From contig CADCQZ010000319.1 in the NCBI GenBank assembly GCA_902803675.1, positions 1 through 5,289 of the forward strand: DNA of 5,289 bases, given 5' to 3'. This stretch comes from an uncultured Eubacteriales bacterium. Lineage in GTDB: Bacteria; Bacillota_A; Clostridia; Christensenellales; Aristaeellaceae. The notes under the pieces were generated by a model. It did not search any database. It was not told the DNA's origin and was given only the letters and a program-made list of their open reading frames with translations. Shown piece by piece: positions 1-4,779 of the stretch. Both the position numbers and the translations under genes were made by a program. Within the stretch, counting starts at the first letter, position 1. Every line of letters starts with the position of its first letter.

Positions 1-621
1 CTTGGTGATGTAGCCTTCGATGGCGTGGGTCAGGGCGTCCATGCCGGTGGCGGCGGTGAGGCCCTTGGGCATGGTGGACATCATATCCGGATCCACGACC
101 GCCACTTCGGGGATGTCATTCACGTCCACGCACACGAACTTGCGCTTCTTTTCCACGTCTGTGATCACGTAGTTGATGGTCACTTCGGCGGCGGTGCCGG
201 CGGTGGTGGGCACGGCGATGGTGAACACAGCGTGCTTTTTGGTGGGGGCGACGCCCTCCAGGGAGCGGACGTCGGCGAATTCGGGGTTCTCGACAATGAT
301 GCCGATGGCCTTGGAGGTGTCCATGGCGCTGCCGCCTCCCACGGCCACGATGCAGTCGGCCCCGGCGTCCTTGAAGGCCTGCACGCCGTGCTGCACGTTC
401 TCGATGGTGGGGTTGGCCTTGATGTCACTGTACACTTCGTAGGCAAAGCCGGCTTTCTCCATCAGGTCGGTCACCTTTTTGGTCACGCCGAACTTGATCA
501 GGTCGGGGTCGGTGGCCACGAAGGCCTTTTTGCAGCCGCGCGCGGTGAGCTCGGGCAGGATGTTTTCGATGGCGCCGTGGCCGTGATAGGAAATGGGATT
601 GAGCACGATACGATCAGCCAT
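1..621 (-). CDS. fucO: Lactaldehyde reductase / iron-containing alcohol dehydrogenase, N-terminal 207 residues (cut by left edge)
   Basis: This encodes a group III (iron-dependent) alcohol dehydrogenase, closest by recall to FucO, which reduces lactaldehyde to 1,2-propanediol with NADH in the cytoplasm during anaerobic fucose or rhamnose breakdown. The frame is open from the ATG at 621 to base 1, so about 207 of the roughly 380 residues usual for the family are visible. The NAD-binding GGGS lies at residues 95-98 with D101 after it. A PTTAGTAAEVT segment lies at 138-148. The first two iron ligands are D195 and H199 in MDALTHAIEGY, matching the D196/H200 pair of E. coli FucO. The two later His ligands fall outside the window. 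Stretches such as NPEFADVRSLEG (112-123) and RKFVCVD (160-166) are nearly identical to my memory of E. coli FucO, which supports the symbol. A strong AGGAGGAG site 6 bases upstream fixes the start. Alanine is almost always GCC here, unlike in the other genes, suggesting high expression. The physiological substrate could still be another short aldehyde. Confidence 0.93.
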   Translation of the reverse strand, partial: MADRIVLNPISYHGHGAIENILPELTARGCKKAFVATDPDLIKFGVTKKVTDLMEKAGFAYEVYSDIKANPTIENVQHGVQAFKDAGADCIVAVGGGSAMDTSKAIGIIVENPEFADVRSLEGVAPTKKHAVFTIAVPTTAGTAAEVTINYVITDVEKKRKFVCVDVNDIPEVAVVDPDMMSTMPKGLTAATGMDALTHAIEGYITK

Positions 622-627
622 GGGTAT

Positions 628-635
628 CTCCTCCT
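628..635 (-). promoter_or_regulatory. Strong ribosome binding site of fucO
   Basis: On the minus strand this reads AGGAGGAG, 6 bases before the ATG at 621. It is a near-ideal Shine-Dalgarno sequence at ideal spacing and the strongest in the window. It fits the biased codon use of fucO and points to high translation. Confidence 0.85.
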
Positions 636-663
636 AACATTGTATGATACTGTGCTATTCTCC

Positions 664-694
664 GCCCGGGAATAAAAATCCTGTCAGTCCGGGC
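664..694. repeat. Inverted repeat in the fucO leader
   Basis: GCCCGG at 664-669 and CCGGGC at 689-694 are perfect 6-bp arms around a 19-base AT-rich spacer, in the 109-base gap between fucO and the small membrane protein gene. In the direction of fucO transcription a run of seven T lies before the hairpin rather than after it, so it does not have the form of an intrinsic terminator. It could be an operator or a leader-RNA hairpin for fucO. I see no convincing sigma-70 promoter here: there are weak TATCAT and TACAAT elements near 642-652 but no good -35 partner. Whether fucO has its own promoter or is read through from the upstream gene is open. Confidence 0.35.
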
Positions 695-730
695 AAAAAA
701 ACGGACAAACGTGAGAAAGATCAGTGCTGC

Positions 731-1228
731 TCAGTACCGGACGGTGCCGCGGCTGTGGTGCCGGATGTACCTGAGTGCCTCCGGTGTGAGGTCCAGCAGG
801 AATTTCGCCCGCGCGCCGGTCTGCTCCACGATCATCGTGTAATACGGTACGCCCTCCTCATAGGAGGTATAGTCGAATTTCCTGATCTTTTCCGTACCGC
901 CCCTGCGGTAGGGCGCCACCAGGGGATCATCGGGCAGCGTGAGGTATTTCACGTCGGCGAGGGGGAACTCATGAAGGCGCCTGCGTCCGGAGTCGCTCAC
1001 CCGGTCGATCGCCATCCAGCCGTCCTCGAGGGTGTACTCGTATTCCTTTTTTGAAGAGTGCCTGTACCAGTAGTAGGCGGCGGCCATCAGGAAGCAGGGC
1101 AGCATGAAGCCTGTGGAGAACATGATCCCCTGCAGCAGGAAAAATACCGCGAAGAAGATCATCGCTCCCCGGATGATCTTCTCGGAAGGGCGCCCCCTGC
1201 GTTTGACCCCGATGACGATCTGATCCAT
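731..1228 (-). CDS. Small two-helix membrane protein of unknown function, DUF6106-like
   Basis: This is a 165-residue protein whose function I do not recognise. The N-terminus is short and basic (KRRGRPSEK, residues 9-17), followed by two adjacent hydrophobic segments at about 21-38 and 40-55, which probably form a membrane hairpin. The rest is a soluble domain of about 110 residues that begins with a beta-strand-like YEYTLEDGWMAIDRV (63-77). Short basic helix, helical hairpin, then a mixed beta domain with a Y-E-Y-T-x-x-x-G start resembles the DUF6106 family of Clostridia as I recall it; this is recognition by pattern, not a search. The C-terminal domain may be PH-like. The start is supported by GGGAGGA 8 bases upstream and by a good promoter at 1266-1294. 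It lies upstream of fucO on the same strand with a 109-base gap, so co-transcription is possible. No catalytic motif is visible. Confidence 0.75.
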   Translation of the reverse strand: MDQIVIGVKRRGRPSEKIIRGAMIFFAVFFLLQGIMFSTGFMLPCFLMAAAYYWYRHSSKKEYEYTLEDGWMAIDRVSDSGRRRLHEFPLADVKYLTLPDDPLVAPYRRGGTEKIRKFDYTSYEEGVPYYTMIVEQTGARAKFLLDLTPEALRYIRHHSRGTVRY

Positions 1229-1236
1229 GACCCAAG

Positions 1237-1243
1237 TCCTCCC
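1237..1243 (-). promoter_or_regulatory. Ribosome binding site of the small membrane protein gene
   Basis: GGGAGGA on the minus strand, 8 bases before the ATG at 1228. It supports this start over the overlapping out-of-frame ATG at 1235. Confidence 0.7.
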
Positions 1244-1265
1244 AATCCTTTTTGTTCCCGCGTTG

Positions 1266-1294
1266 ATTTTATCTTAAATGCGGCGGGATTGCAA
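1266..1294 (-). promoter_or_regulatory. Sigma-70-type promoter for the small membrane protein gene
   Basis: On the minus strand, TTGCAA (1294-1289) and TAAAAT (1271-1266) are separated by exactly 17 bases, matching 4 of 6 and 5 of 6 consensus bases. The expected transcript start is near 1259, giving a leader of about 30 bases before the ATG at 1228. The -35 hexamer sits in the middle of a perfect 12-bp palindrome (1286-1297), where a bound repressor would block polymerase. Confidence 0.6.
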
Positions 1295-1297
1295 TCC
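1286..1297. promoter_or_regulatory. Perfect 12-bp palindrome, candidate operator
   Basis: GGATTG followed directly by CAATCC is a perfect palindrome with no spacer. It covers the -35 element of the leftward promoter and lies about 10 bases upstream of the -35 element of the rightward one, so a single bound dimer could affect both directions. No regulator gene is in the window, and the binding factor is unknown. Confidence 0.35.
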
Positions 1298-1298
1298 T

Positions 1299-1320
1299 GG
1301 CCGGTATTGACTATCCGGCC
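1299..1320. promoter_or_regulatory. 22-bp inverted repeat over the rightward -35 element, candidate operator
   Basis: GGCCGG (1299-1304) and CCGGCC (1315-1320) are perfect 6-bp arms with a 10-base spacer that contains the TTGACT -35 element of the rightward promoter. The 16-bp centre-to-centre arm spacing is compatible with a dimeric helix-turn-helix repressor. Arms like these also arise by chance in GC-rich DNA, so the position over the promoter is the main argument. Confidence 0.4.
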
Positions 1321-1335
1321 GAAATGTTTTACCCT
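1307..1335 (+). promoter_or_regulatory. Sigma-70-type promoter for the two-hydrolase operon
   Basis: TTGACT (1307-1312) and TACCCT (1330-1335) are separated by 17 bases. The -35 matches 5 of 6 consensus bases; the -10 is weak, with only the key T, A and final T conserved. Transcription would start near 1342, leaving a short leader of about 27 bases before the ATG at 1369. That would also exclude the in-frame upstream ATG at 1324 as a start. Confidence 0.5.
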
Positions 1336-1356
1336 TGCGGTAACATGCTGATCATG

Positions 1357-1362
1357 AGGAGG
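1357..1362 (+). promoter_or_regulatory. Ribosome binding site that sets the alpha/beta-hydrolase start
   Basis: AGGAGG ends 6 bases before the ATG at 1369. The in-frame ATGs at 1324, 1345 and 1354 have no comparable site, so the true start is 1369 and the longest open frame is 15 residues too long. Confidence 0.85.
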
Positions 1363-1368
1363 CCCAAG

Positions 1369-2232
1369 ATGATCTTATCCATCCCCGTGCTGCCCATGAA
1401 CCCGTCCCTGAAAGGCCAGGCCGAGGTGCTTGAGCATATCCGCTATTCCGACAACGGTCAGGAGATGACCCTGATCGTGCCCTGGGCGCCCAAGGACGAC
1501 CGCACGCGGATCGCGCCGCGTCCCACGATCCTGTTCGTGCAGGGCAGTTCCTGGACCACGCCCAACCTGGGATATGAGCTCCCGATGCTGTCCCGGTACG
1601 CGGAGGAAGGCTTCACCGTGGCCACCGTGTCCCACCGCAGCGCGCGGGACGGCCACGTGTTCCCCGCTTTCCTGAAGGATGTGAAATGCGCCGTCCGTTT
1701 CCTGCGCGCTCACGCGGCGGAGTACGCCGTGGACCCGGACAGGATCCTGGCTTTCGGCACTTCCTCCGGCGGAAACACCGTGTGTCTTCTGGGGCTCACC
1801 GGGGACGATCCCGATCTTAAGACAGCGGAATATGCCGATATGAGCGACAGTGTGTGCGGCGTGATCGCCTGCTTCGCGCCCACTGATCTTAAAGCGCTGT
1901 TCGATCATCTGAAGGACTGGCCCGGGATCCGGGAGGCCATGACCGGGTATTTCGGCCCGGACGAGACCGCCTGGGACGAGGTGATGCGCCTTTACAGTCC
2001 CGTTTGCCGTGTCACGGAGGGGAAAAAGTATCCGCCCTTCACCCTGCTCCACGGCACCGGGGATCCGGTGGTGCCCGTTGATCAGATGGAAAAGCTGTAT
2101 CTGCGGCTGAAGGAAGCGGGCGCGGACGCGGAAGCGTTCTATGTGGACGGCGCGGAGCACGAGGGCAATTTCTGGAGCCCCGAGGTGCGCAAAGTCATCC
2201 ATGACCATGTGGTCAGGTATCTGTGCGAATAA
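1369..2232 (+). CDS. Alpha/beta-hydrolase, BD-FAE / carboxylesterase-like
   Basis: A 287-residue cytoplasmic alpha/beta-hydrolase of the acyl-ester hydrolase (BD-FAE, esterase/lipase) type. The oxyanion-hole strand is ILFVQGSSW (54-62), where most relatives have HGGGW, so the usual His is Gln58 here. The nucleophile elbow is GTSSGG (130-135) with Ser132. The likely acid is Asp232 in LLHGTGDPVVP (227-237), and the likely base is His264 in GAEHEGNFW (261-269). The order and spacing of the triad are normal and the length is typical. There is no signal peptide, so it probably acts on an imported or internal ester. The start at 1369 is set by AGGAGG and a short promoter leader. The M20D amidohydrolase follows after 36 bases in the same direction, suggesting one operon that removes ester and then amide groups from a shared substrate. 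The exact substrate cannot be read from the sequence; feruloyl, acetyl-sugar or other short-chain esters are all possible. Confidence 0.88.
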   Translation: MILSIPVLPMNPSLKGQAEVLEHIRYSDNGQEMTLIVPWAPKDDRTRIAPRPTILFVQGSSWTTPNLGYELPMLSRYAEEGFTVATVSHRSARDGHVFPAFLKDVKCAVRFLRAHAAEYAVDPDRILAFGTSSGGNTVCLLGLTGDDPDLKTAEYADMSDSVCGVIACFAPTDLKALFDHLKDWPGIREAMTGYFGPDETAWDEVMRLYSPVCRVTEGKKYPPFTLLHGTGDPVVPVDQMEKLYLRLKEAGADAEAFYVDGAEHEGNFWSPEVRKVIHDHVVRYLCE

Positions 2233-2251
2233 ACAGAATACGGTCTGTTTA
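2230..2251. repeat. Perfect 8-bp inverted repeat between the two hydrolase genes
   Basis: TAAACAGA (2230-2237) and TCTGTTTA (2244-2251) form a perfect 8-bp inverted repeat with a 6-base loop. The left arm begins with the TAA stop codon of the alpha/beta-hydrolase, and the right arm ends 17 bases before the next ATG. As RNA it would be an AU-rich hairpin that could tune relative expression or stability within the operon. As DNA it could be an operator. There is no separate T-run, so a strong terminator is unlikely. Confidence 0.5.
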
Positions 2252-2268
2252 CGGAAAGGTGACGGAAA

Positions 2269-3453
2269 ATGGATCTTAAGATCAGATCGCTCATCGAGGA
2301 AAAGCGGGACTACATGATCTCCATCCGGCGTGAACTGCACCGCTGTCCGGAGACGGCGGGCAGGGAAGAGCGCACCCGGGAGATACTGATGCGGGAACTT
2401 AATGCGATGGGCGTGCCCTTTGAGAAGGTGGAGGGCACGGGGCTGATCGCGCGCGTGACGGGCCGGATCCCCGGGAACACCCGGCTCCTGAGGGCGGATA
2501 TGGACGGGCTCCCAGTCATTGAGGAGCCGGAAAATCTCCGCGGGCCGAAAGCCTGCGTATCGGAGATGCCGGGCCGGTGCCACGCCTGCGGCCACGACGC
2601 GCATATGGCGATGCTCCTGGGCGCTGTCAAAGTGCTCATGGACCTGCGGGACCGCCTGAAGGGCACGGTGCTGTGCTGCTTCGAGGAGGGCGAGGAGGAG
2701 AATACGGGAGTGGAGAACATGCTCTCCGCCCTTGAGAAGTACCCGGTGGAGAGCTGCTTTGCCCTGCACGTCTACGCGGGGCTGGACGCGGGGAAGCTCG
2801 ATATCTCTCCCGGGCCCCGGATGGCCGGTATGGTGGGGATCGGCTTTCACGTGATCGGAAAAGCGGGCCATGGCTCCAGGCCGGATCAGGCGGTCAATCC
2901 CATCATCCCGGCGGCCCATATCGTCACCCAGCTGGACGCGGCCTTCAACAACCAGCTGTCCGCCCGGGAGACCATCACCCTGGGGATGTGCGTTTTCAGG
3001 GCCGGGGAGGCGTACAACGTGATCCCCGAGACCGCTTATATTTCGGGCACAGCCCGGTATTTCTGCCCCGATGAGGGGGAAAAGGCCCTTGCGATCGTTC
3101 GGCGTACGGCGGAGAATACCGCGGACAGTTTCCTGTGCAAAGTGAGGTTCGCGGCTAACAACAGGATCATCCTGCCCCCGGCGGTCAACGATCCTATGAC
3201 CGCGGAGAGAGTGAGACGCGGCGTTGAAAAGATGTTTTCCCCCGAAGTCATCGGGAACTGCGAGACCTGGTTCGCCTCCGAGAGCTTCAGCCTCTATATG
3301 AAAAAATACCCCGGAGCCCTGGGGCTCCTGGGGATCCGCAATGAAGCTTTGGGCAGCGGCGCGCCCCACCACAACGGCAGATTCGATATCGATGAAAGCG
3401 TCATGCCTCTGGGTGTCGGGGCGCATATCGCCTTCGCCCTGGAAGAGGAGTGA
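2269..3453 (+). CDS. M20D metallo-amidohydrolase (hippurate / N-acyl-amino-acid hydrolase family)
   Basis: A 394-residue, full-length peptidase M20 subfamily D protein. Known members use two metal ions to hydrolyse amides such as N-acyl amino acids, hippurate or auxin conjugates in the cytoplasm. The N-terminal helix has the family signature RRELHRCPE (20-28). RADMDGLP is at 75-82. The metal site is CHACGHDAH (104-112), with Cys107 and His109 as expected ligands. The general base and next ligand are Glu142 and Glu143 in FEEGEE, His167 follows in ALHVY, and the last ligand is His368 in HHNGRFDIDE. The lid/dimerisation domain contains GKAGHGSRPD (197-206) and AYNVIPE (248-254). Two motifs differ from the usual form: FEEGEE replaces FQPAEE, and SESF (337-340) replaces SEDF. 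An AAAGGTG site lies 7 bases before the ATG. It is downstream of the alpha/beta-hydrolase in one likely operon. The substrate is not decidable from sequence; an aminoacylase or indole-acetyl-amino-acid-type hydrolase is most likely. Confidence 0.92.
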   Translation: MDLKIRSLIEEKRDYMISIRRELHRCPETAGREERTREILMRELNAMGVPFEKVEGTGLIARVTGRIPGNTRLLRADMDGLPVIEEPENLRGPKACVSEMPGRCHACGHDAHMAMLLGAVKVLMDLRDRLKGTVLCCFEEGEEENTGVENMLSALEKYPVESCFALHVYAGLDAGKLDISPGPRMAGMVGIGFHVIGKAGHGSRPDQAVNPIIPAAHIVTQLDAAFNNQLSARETITLGMCVFRAGEAYNVIPETAYISGTARYFCPDEGEKALAIVRRTAENTADSFLCKVRFAANNRIILPPAVNDPMTAERVRRGVEKMFSPEVIGNCETWFASESFSLYMKKYPGALGLLGIRNEALGSGAPHHNGRFDIDESVMPLGVGAHIAFALEEE

Positions 3454-3474
3454 AACTCACGCTGAACGGCAGTG

Positions 3475-3517
3475 ATATAAAACGTTCGATGGGGCCGGTG
3501 TTCTGCCGGCCCGATCG
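3475..3517 (-). terminator. Convergent-region hairpin, probable terminator of the leftward glycyl radical operon
   Basis: GGGCCGG (3492-3498) and CCGGCCC (3506-3512) form a 7-bp GC stem around a 7-base loop. CGAT (3487-3490) and ATCG (3514-3517) extend it past a single G/G mismatch. It lies between the convergent stop codons at 3453 and 3541. Reading leftward, the hairpin is followed by AACGTTTTATAT, a short T-rich tract, so it fits best as the terminator of the flavoprotein operon. Reading rightward there is no T-run, but the hairpin may still serve the hydrolase operon as a weak bidirectional stop. Confidence 0.6.
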
Positions 3518-3540
3518 CTGCATTCGTTGATATGTTCGTT

Positions 3541-4767
3541 TCAGGATACTTCCTCCCGGTGCAGCCGCACGCCTCCTTCGCGCAGGGCTTTCTGCAGCGA
3601 GGAGATATCCACTTCCCGCAGCGGCTTTCCGCTCCTGACGGCGAGGGCGGCCGCGGTGCCGGCCGCTTCGCCCGAAGCGGCGCACCCGGGGATGATCCTT
3701 GCGGCGTCCCAGGCCCATCCCTCGGTGGAGATCATCCTTCCCGCGGCCAGGAGATTGTCAAAGCCCGGGTGGTAAAGGCACTCGAAGGGCAGCTCGTACC
3801 AGGCGCCGGGGCGGTCGAAATCGCACAGCAGGGCCACGGAACTCTCGCAGTGCCGATGGTCGTCCTCTTCCTTGAGGGTGCATCCGCCGTCGAGGCGGCG
3901 GGATGTGCGGAACTGGGCCTGCGCGGGAAGGGCCGTGATATCATGGGTGCCGCGGTCCCGGCCGCGGATCTCATCCAGCAGGAGAGCCCTGCCCTTGAGA
4001 AGGTATCCCGTTTCCTCCCGGACGGTCGTCCCGCTCATGAGCAGGATATCTTCCGGCTGCCCGTTGCCGTACAGGTCGGCGCCGATGGCGTGCCATTTCC
4101 TTCTGGACAGGATATCGTCGTCCCTGTCAAGGCTCATCTCCTGGGCGATGAAGGTGAAGAAGTTTTTCCCTTCCGCGCAGGGCACCCCCGCCCTTGAAAG
4201 GATGGAAGCGTCGCCCGTCGCGTCGACCACGGCCCTGGCCAGGTACGCTTCCCGGCCGCTCAGGCTCTCTGTGATCACGCCCCGGCAGTATTGCCCCGCC
4301 ATGACGGGCTTGACACCGCTCATGCACAGCCGGATGCGCACCCTCTCCTCCAGAAGGAACTCATCCAGAGCCAGCTGGAACATGGTGGGGGAGAAATGGG
4401 TGGCGTAGCGCCCGCCCACGGGATCCTTCTTGAAAGGGGAGACCAGGCTTTTGTCCACCGGGACGCTCCGGTCCTTCCAGATATCCGGCAGCGTGTCCGG
4501 CCCGTAGCGGACGGACAATCGCAGCAGCTCCTCCGGCAGGCCGTACATCAGCTGGGTGCCCTTTCCGTCGCACAGGGGCTCGTACCAGCTGATGAGCCCG
4601 TTGGTGGCCAGCCCGCCGAACAGGGCTGTCTTTTCCAGGATCATCACGTCCGCGCCCTGCCTGGCCGCGGCGACGGCAGCCGCCACACCGGCGATGCCTC
4701 CGCCCACCACGATCACGTCGGCACTGTCCACCACAGGGGTCGATAAACGTTCGTCGATATGCTCCAT
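3541..4767 (-). CDS. FAD-dependent oxidoreductase (FAD_oxidored, PF12831-like)
   Basis: A 408-residue flavoprotein with a Rossmann FAD-binding fold near the N-terminus. DVIVVGGGIAG (17-27) carries the dinucleotide signature, Glu45 ends the second strand to bind the FAD ribose, and FGGLATNG (50-57) follows. AVVDATGDAS (179-188) is the family's second FAD motif. NLLAAGRMIS (338-347) and the C-terminal GEAAGTAAALA segment (366-376) are typical of the large PF12831 group, members of which oxidise or reduce varied small metabolites. There is no signal peptide, membrane segment or CxxC motif. Two ATGs are adjacent, at 4770 and 4767. The GGAGG site is only 2 bases from the first and 5 from the second, so I chose the second. 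The gap to the upstream glycyl radical enzyme gene is 9 bases and consists almost only of this ribosome site, so the two are translated from one message and very likely serve one pathway. The substrate is not recognisable. Confidence 0.9.
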   Translation of the reverse strand: MEHIDERLSTPVVDSADVIVVGGGIAGVAAAVAAARQGADVMILEKTALFGGLATNGLISWYEPLCDGKGTQLMYGLPEELLRLSVRYGPDTLPDIWKDRSVPVDKSLVSPFKKDPVGGRYATHFSPTMFQLALDEFLLEERVRIRLCMSGVKPVMAGQYCRGVITESLSGREAYLARAVVDATGDASILSRAGVPCAEGKNFFTFIAQEMSLDRDDDILSRRKWHAIGADLYGNGQPEDILLMSGTTVREETGYLLKGRALLLDEIRGRDRGTHDITALPAQAQFRTSRRLDGGCTLKEEDDHRHCESSVALLCDFDRPGAWYELPFECLYHPGFDNLLAAGRMISTEGWAWDAARIIPGCAASGEAAGTAAALAVRSGKPLREVDISSLQKALREGGVRLHREEVS

Positions 4768-4772
4768 CATGG

Positions 4773-4777
4773 CCTCC
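4773..4777 (-). promoter_or_regulatory. Ribosome binding site of the FAD oxidoreductase, filling the 9-base intergenic gap
   Basis: GGAGG on the minus strand lies between the TGA of the glycyl radical enzyme (4780-4782) and the paired ATGs at 4770 and 4767. Spacing of 2 versus 5 bases favours the ATG at 4767. The close packing suggests translational coupling, with ribosomes finishing the enzyme and restarting on the flavoprotein. Confidence 0.7.
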
Positions 4778-4779
4778 GG

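Noticed and set aside
25..675. A plus-strand 216-codon open frame rich in glycine and histidine opposite fucO
   Set aside because: It is the complement of fucO, whose conserved motifs are unmistakable; the repetitive G/H composition comes from GCC, ACC and GTG codons read backwards.
664..700. GC hairpin next to a run of seven A, resembling an intrinsic terminator
   Set aside because: On the plus strand the hairpin is followed by A rather than T, and on the minus strand the T-run comes before the hairpin, so neither direction has terminator form. Kept only as an inverted repeat.
1324..1368. Fifteen-residue upstream extension of the alpha/beta-hydrolase from the ATG at 1324
   Set aside because: The -10 element and expected transcript start lie at or after 1330, and the only strong ribosome site points to the ATG at 1369.
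1375..3426. A 683-codon open frame on the minus strand, antisense to both hydrolase genes and spanning the gap between them
   Set aside because: It lies wholly opposite two genes with clear family motifs. Its product is rich in H, R, G and P with no recognisable domain, as expected for the complement of GC-rich coding DNA where stop codons are rare. It has no ribosome site.
3532..4197. A 221-codon plus-strand open frame opposite the FAD oxidoreductase
   Set aside because: The minus strand carries the full set of FAD-binding motifs and a ribosome site. The plus frame has no motif or ribosome site and overlaps the convergent stop region.
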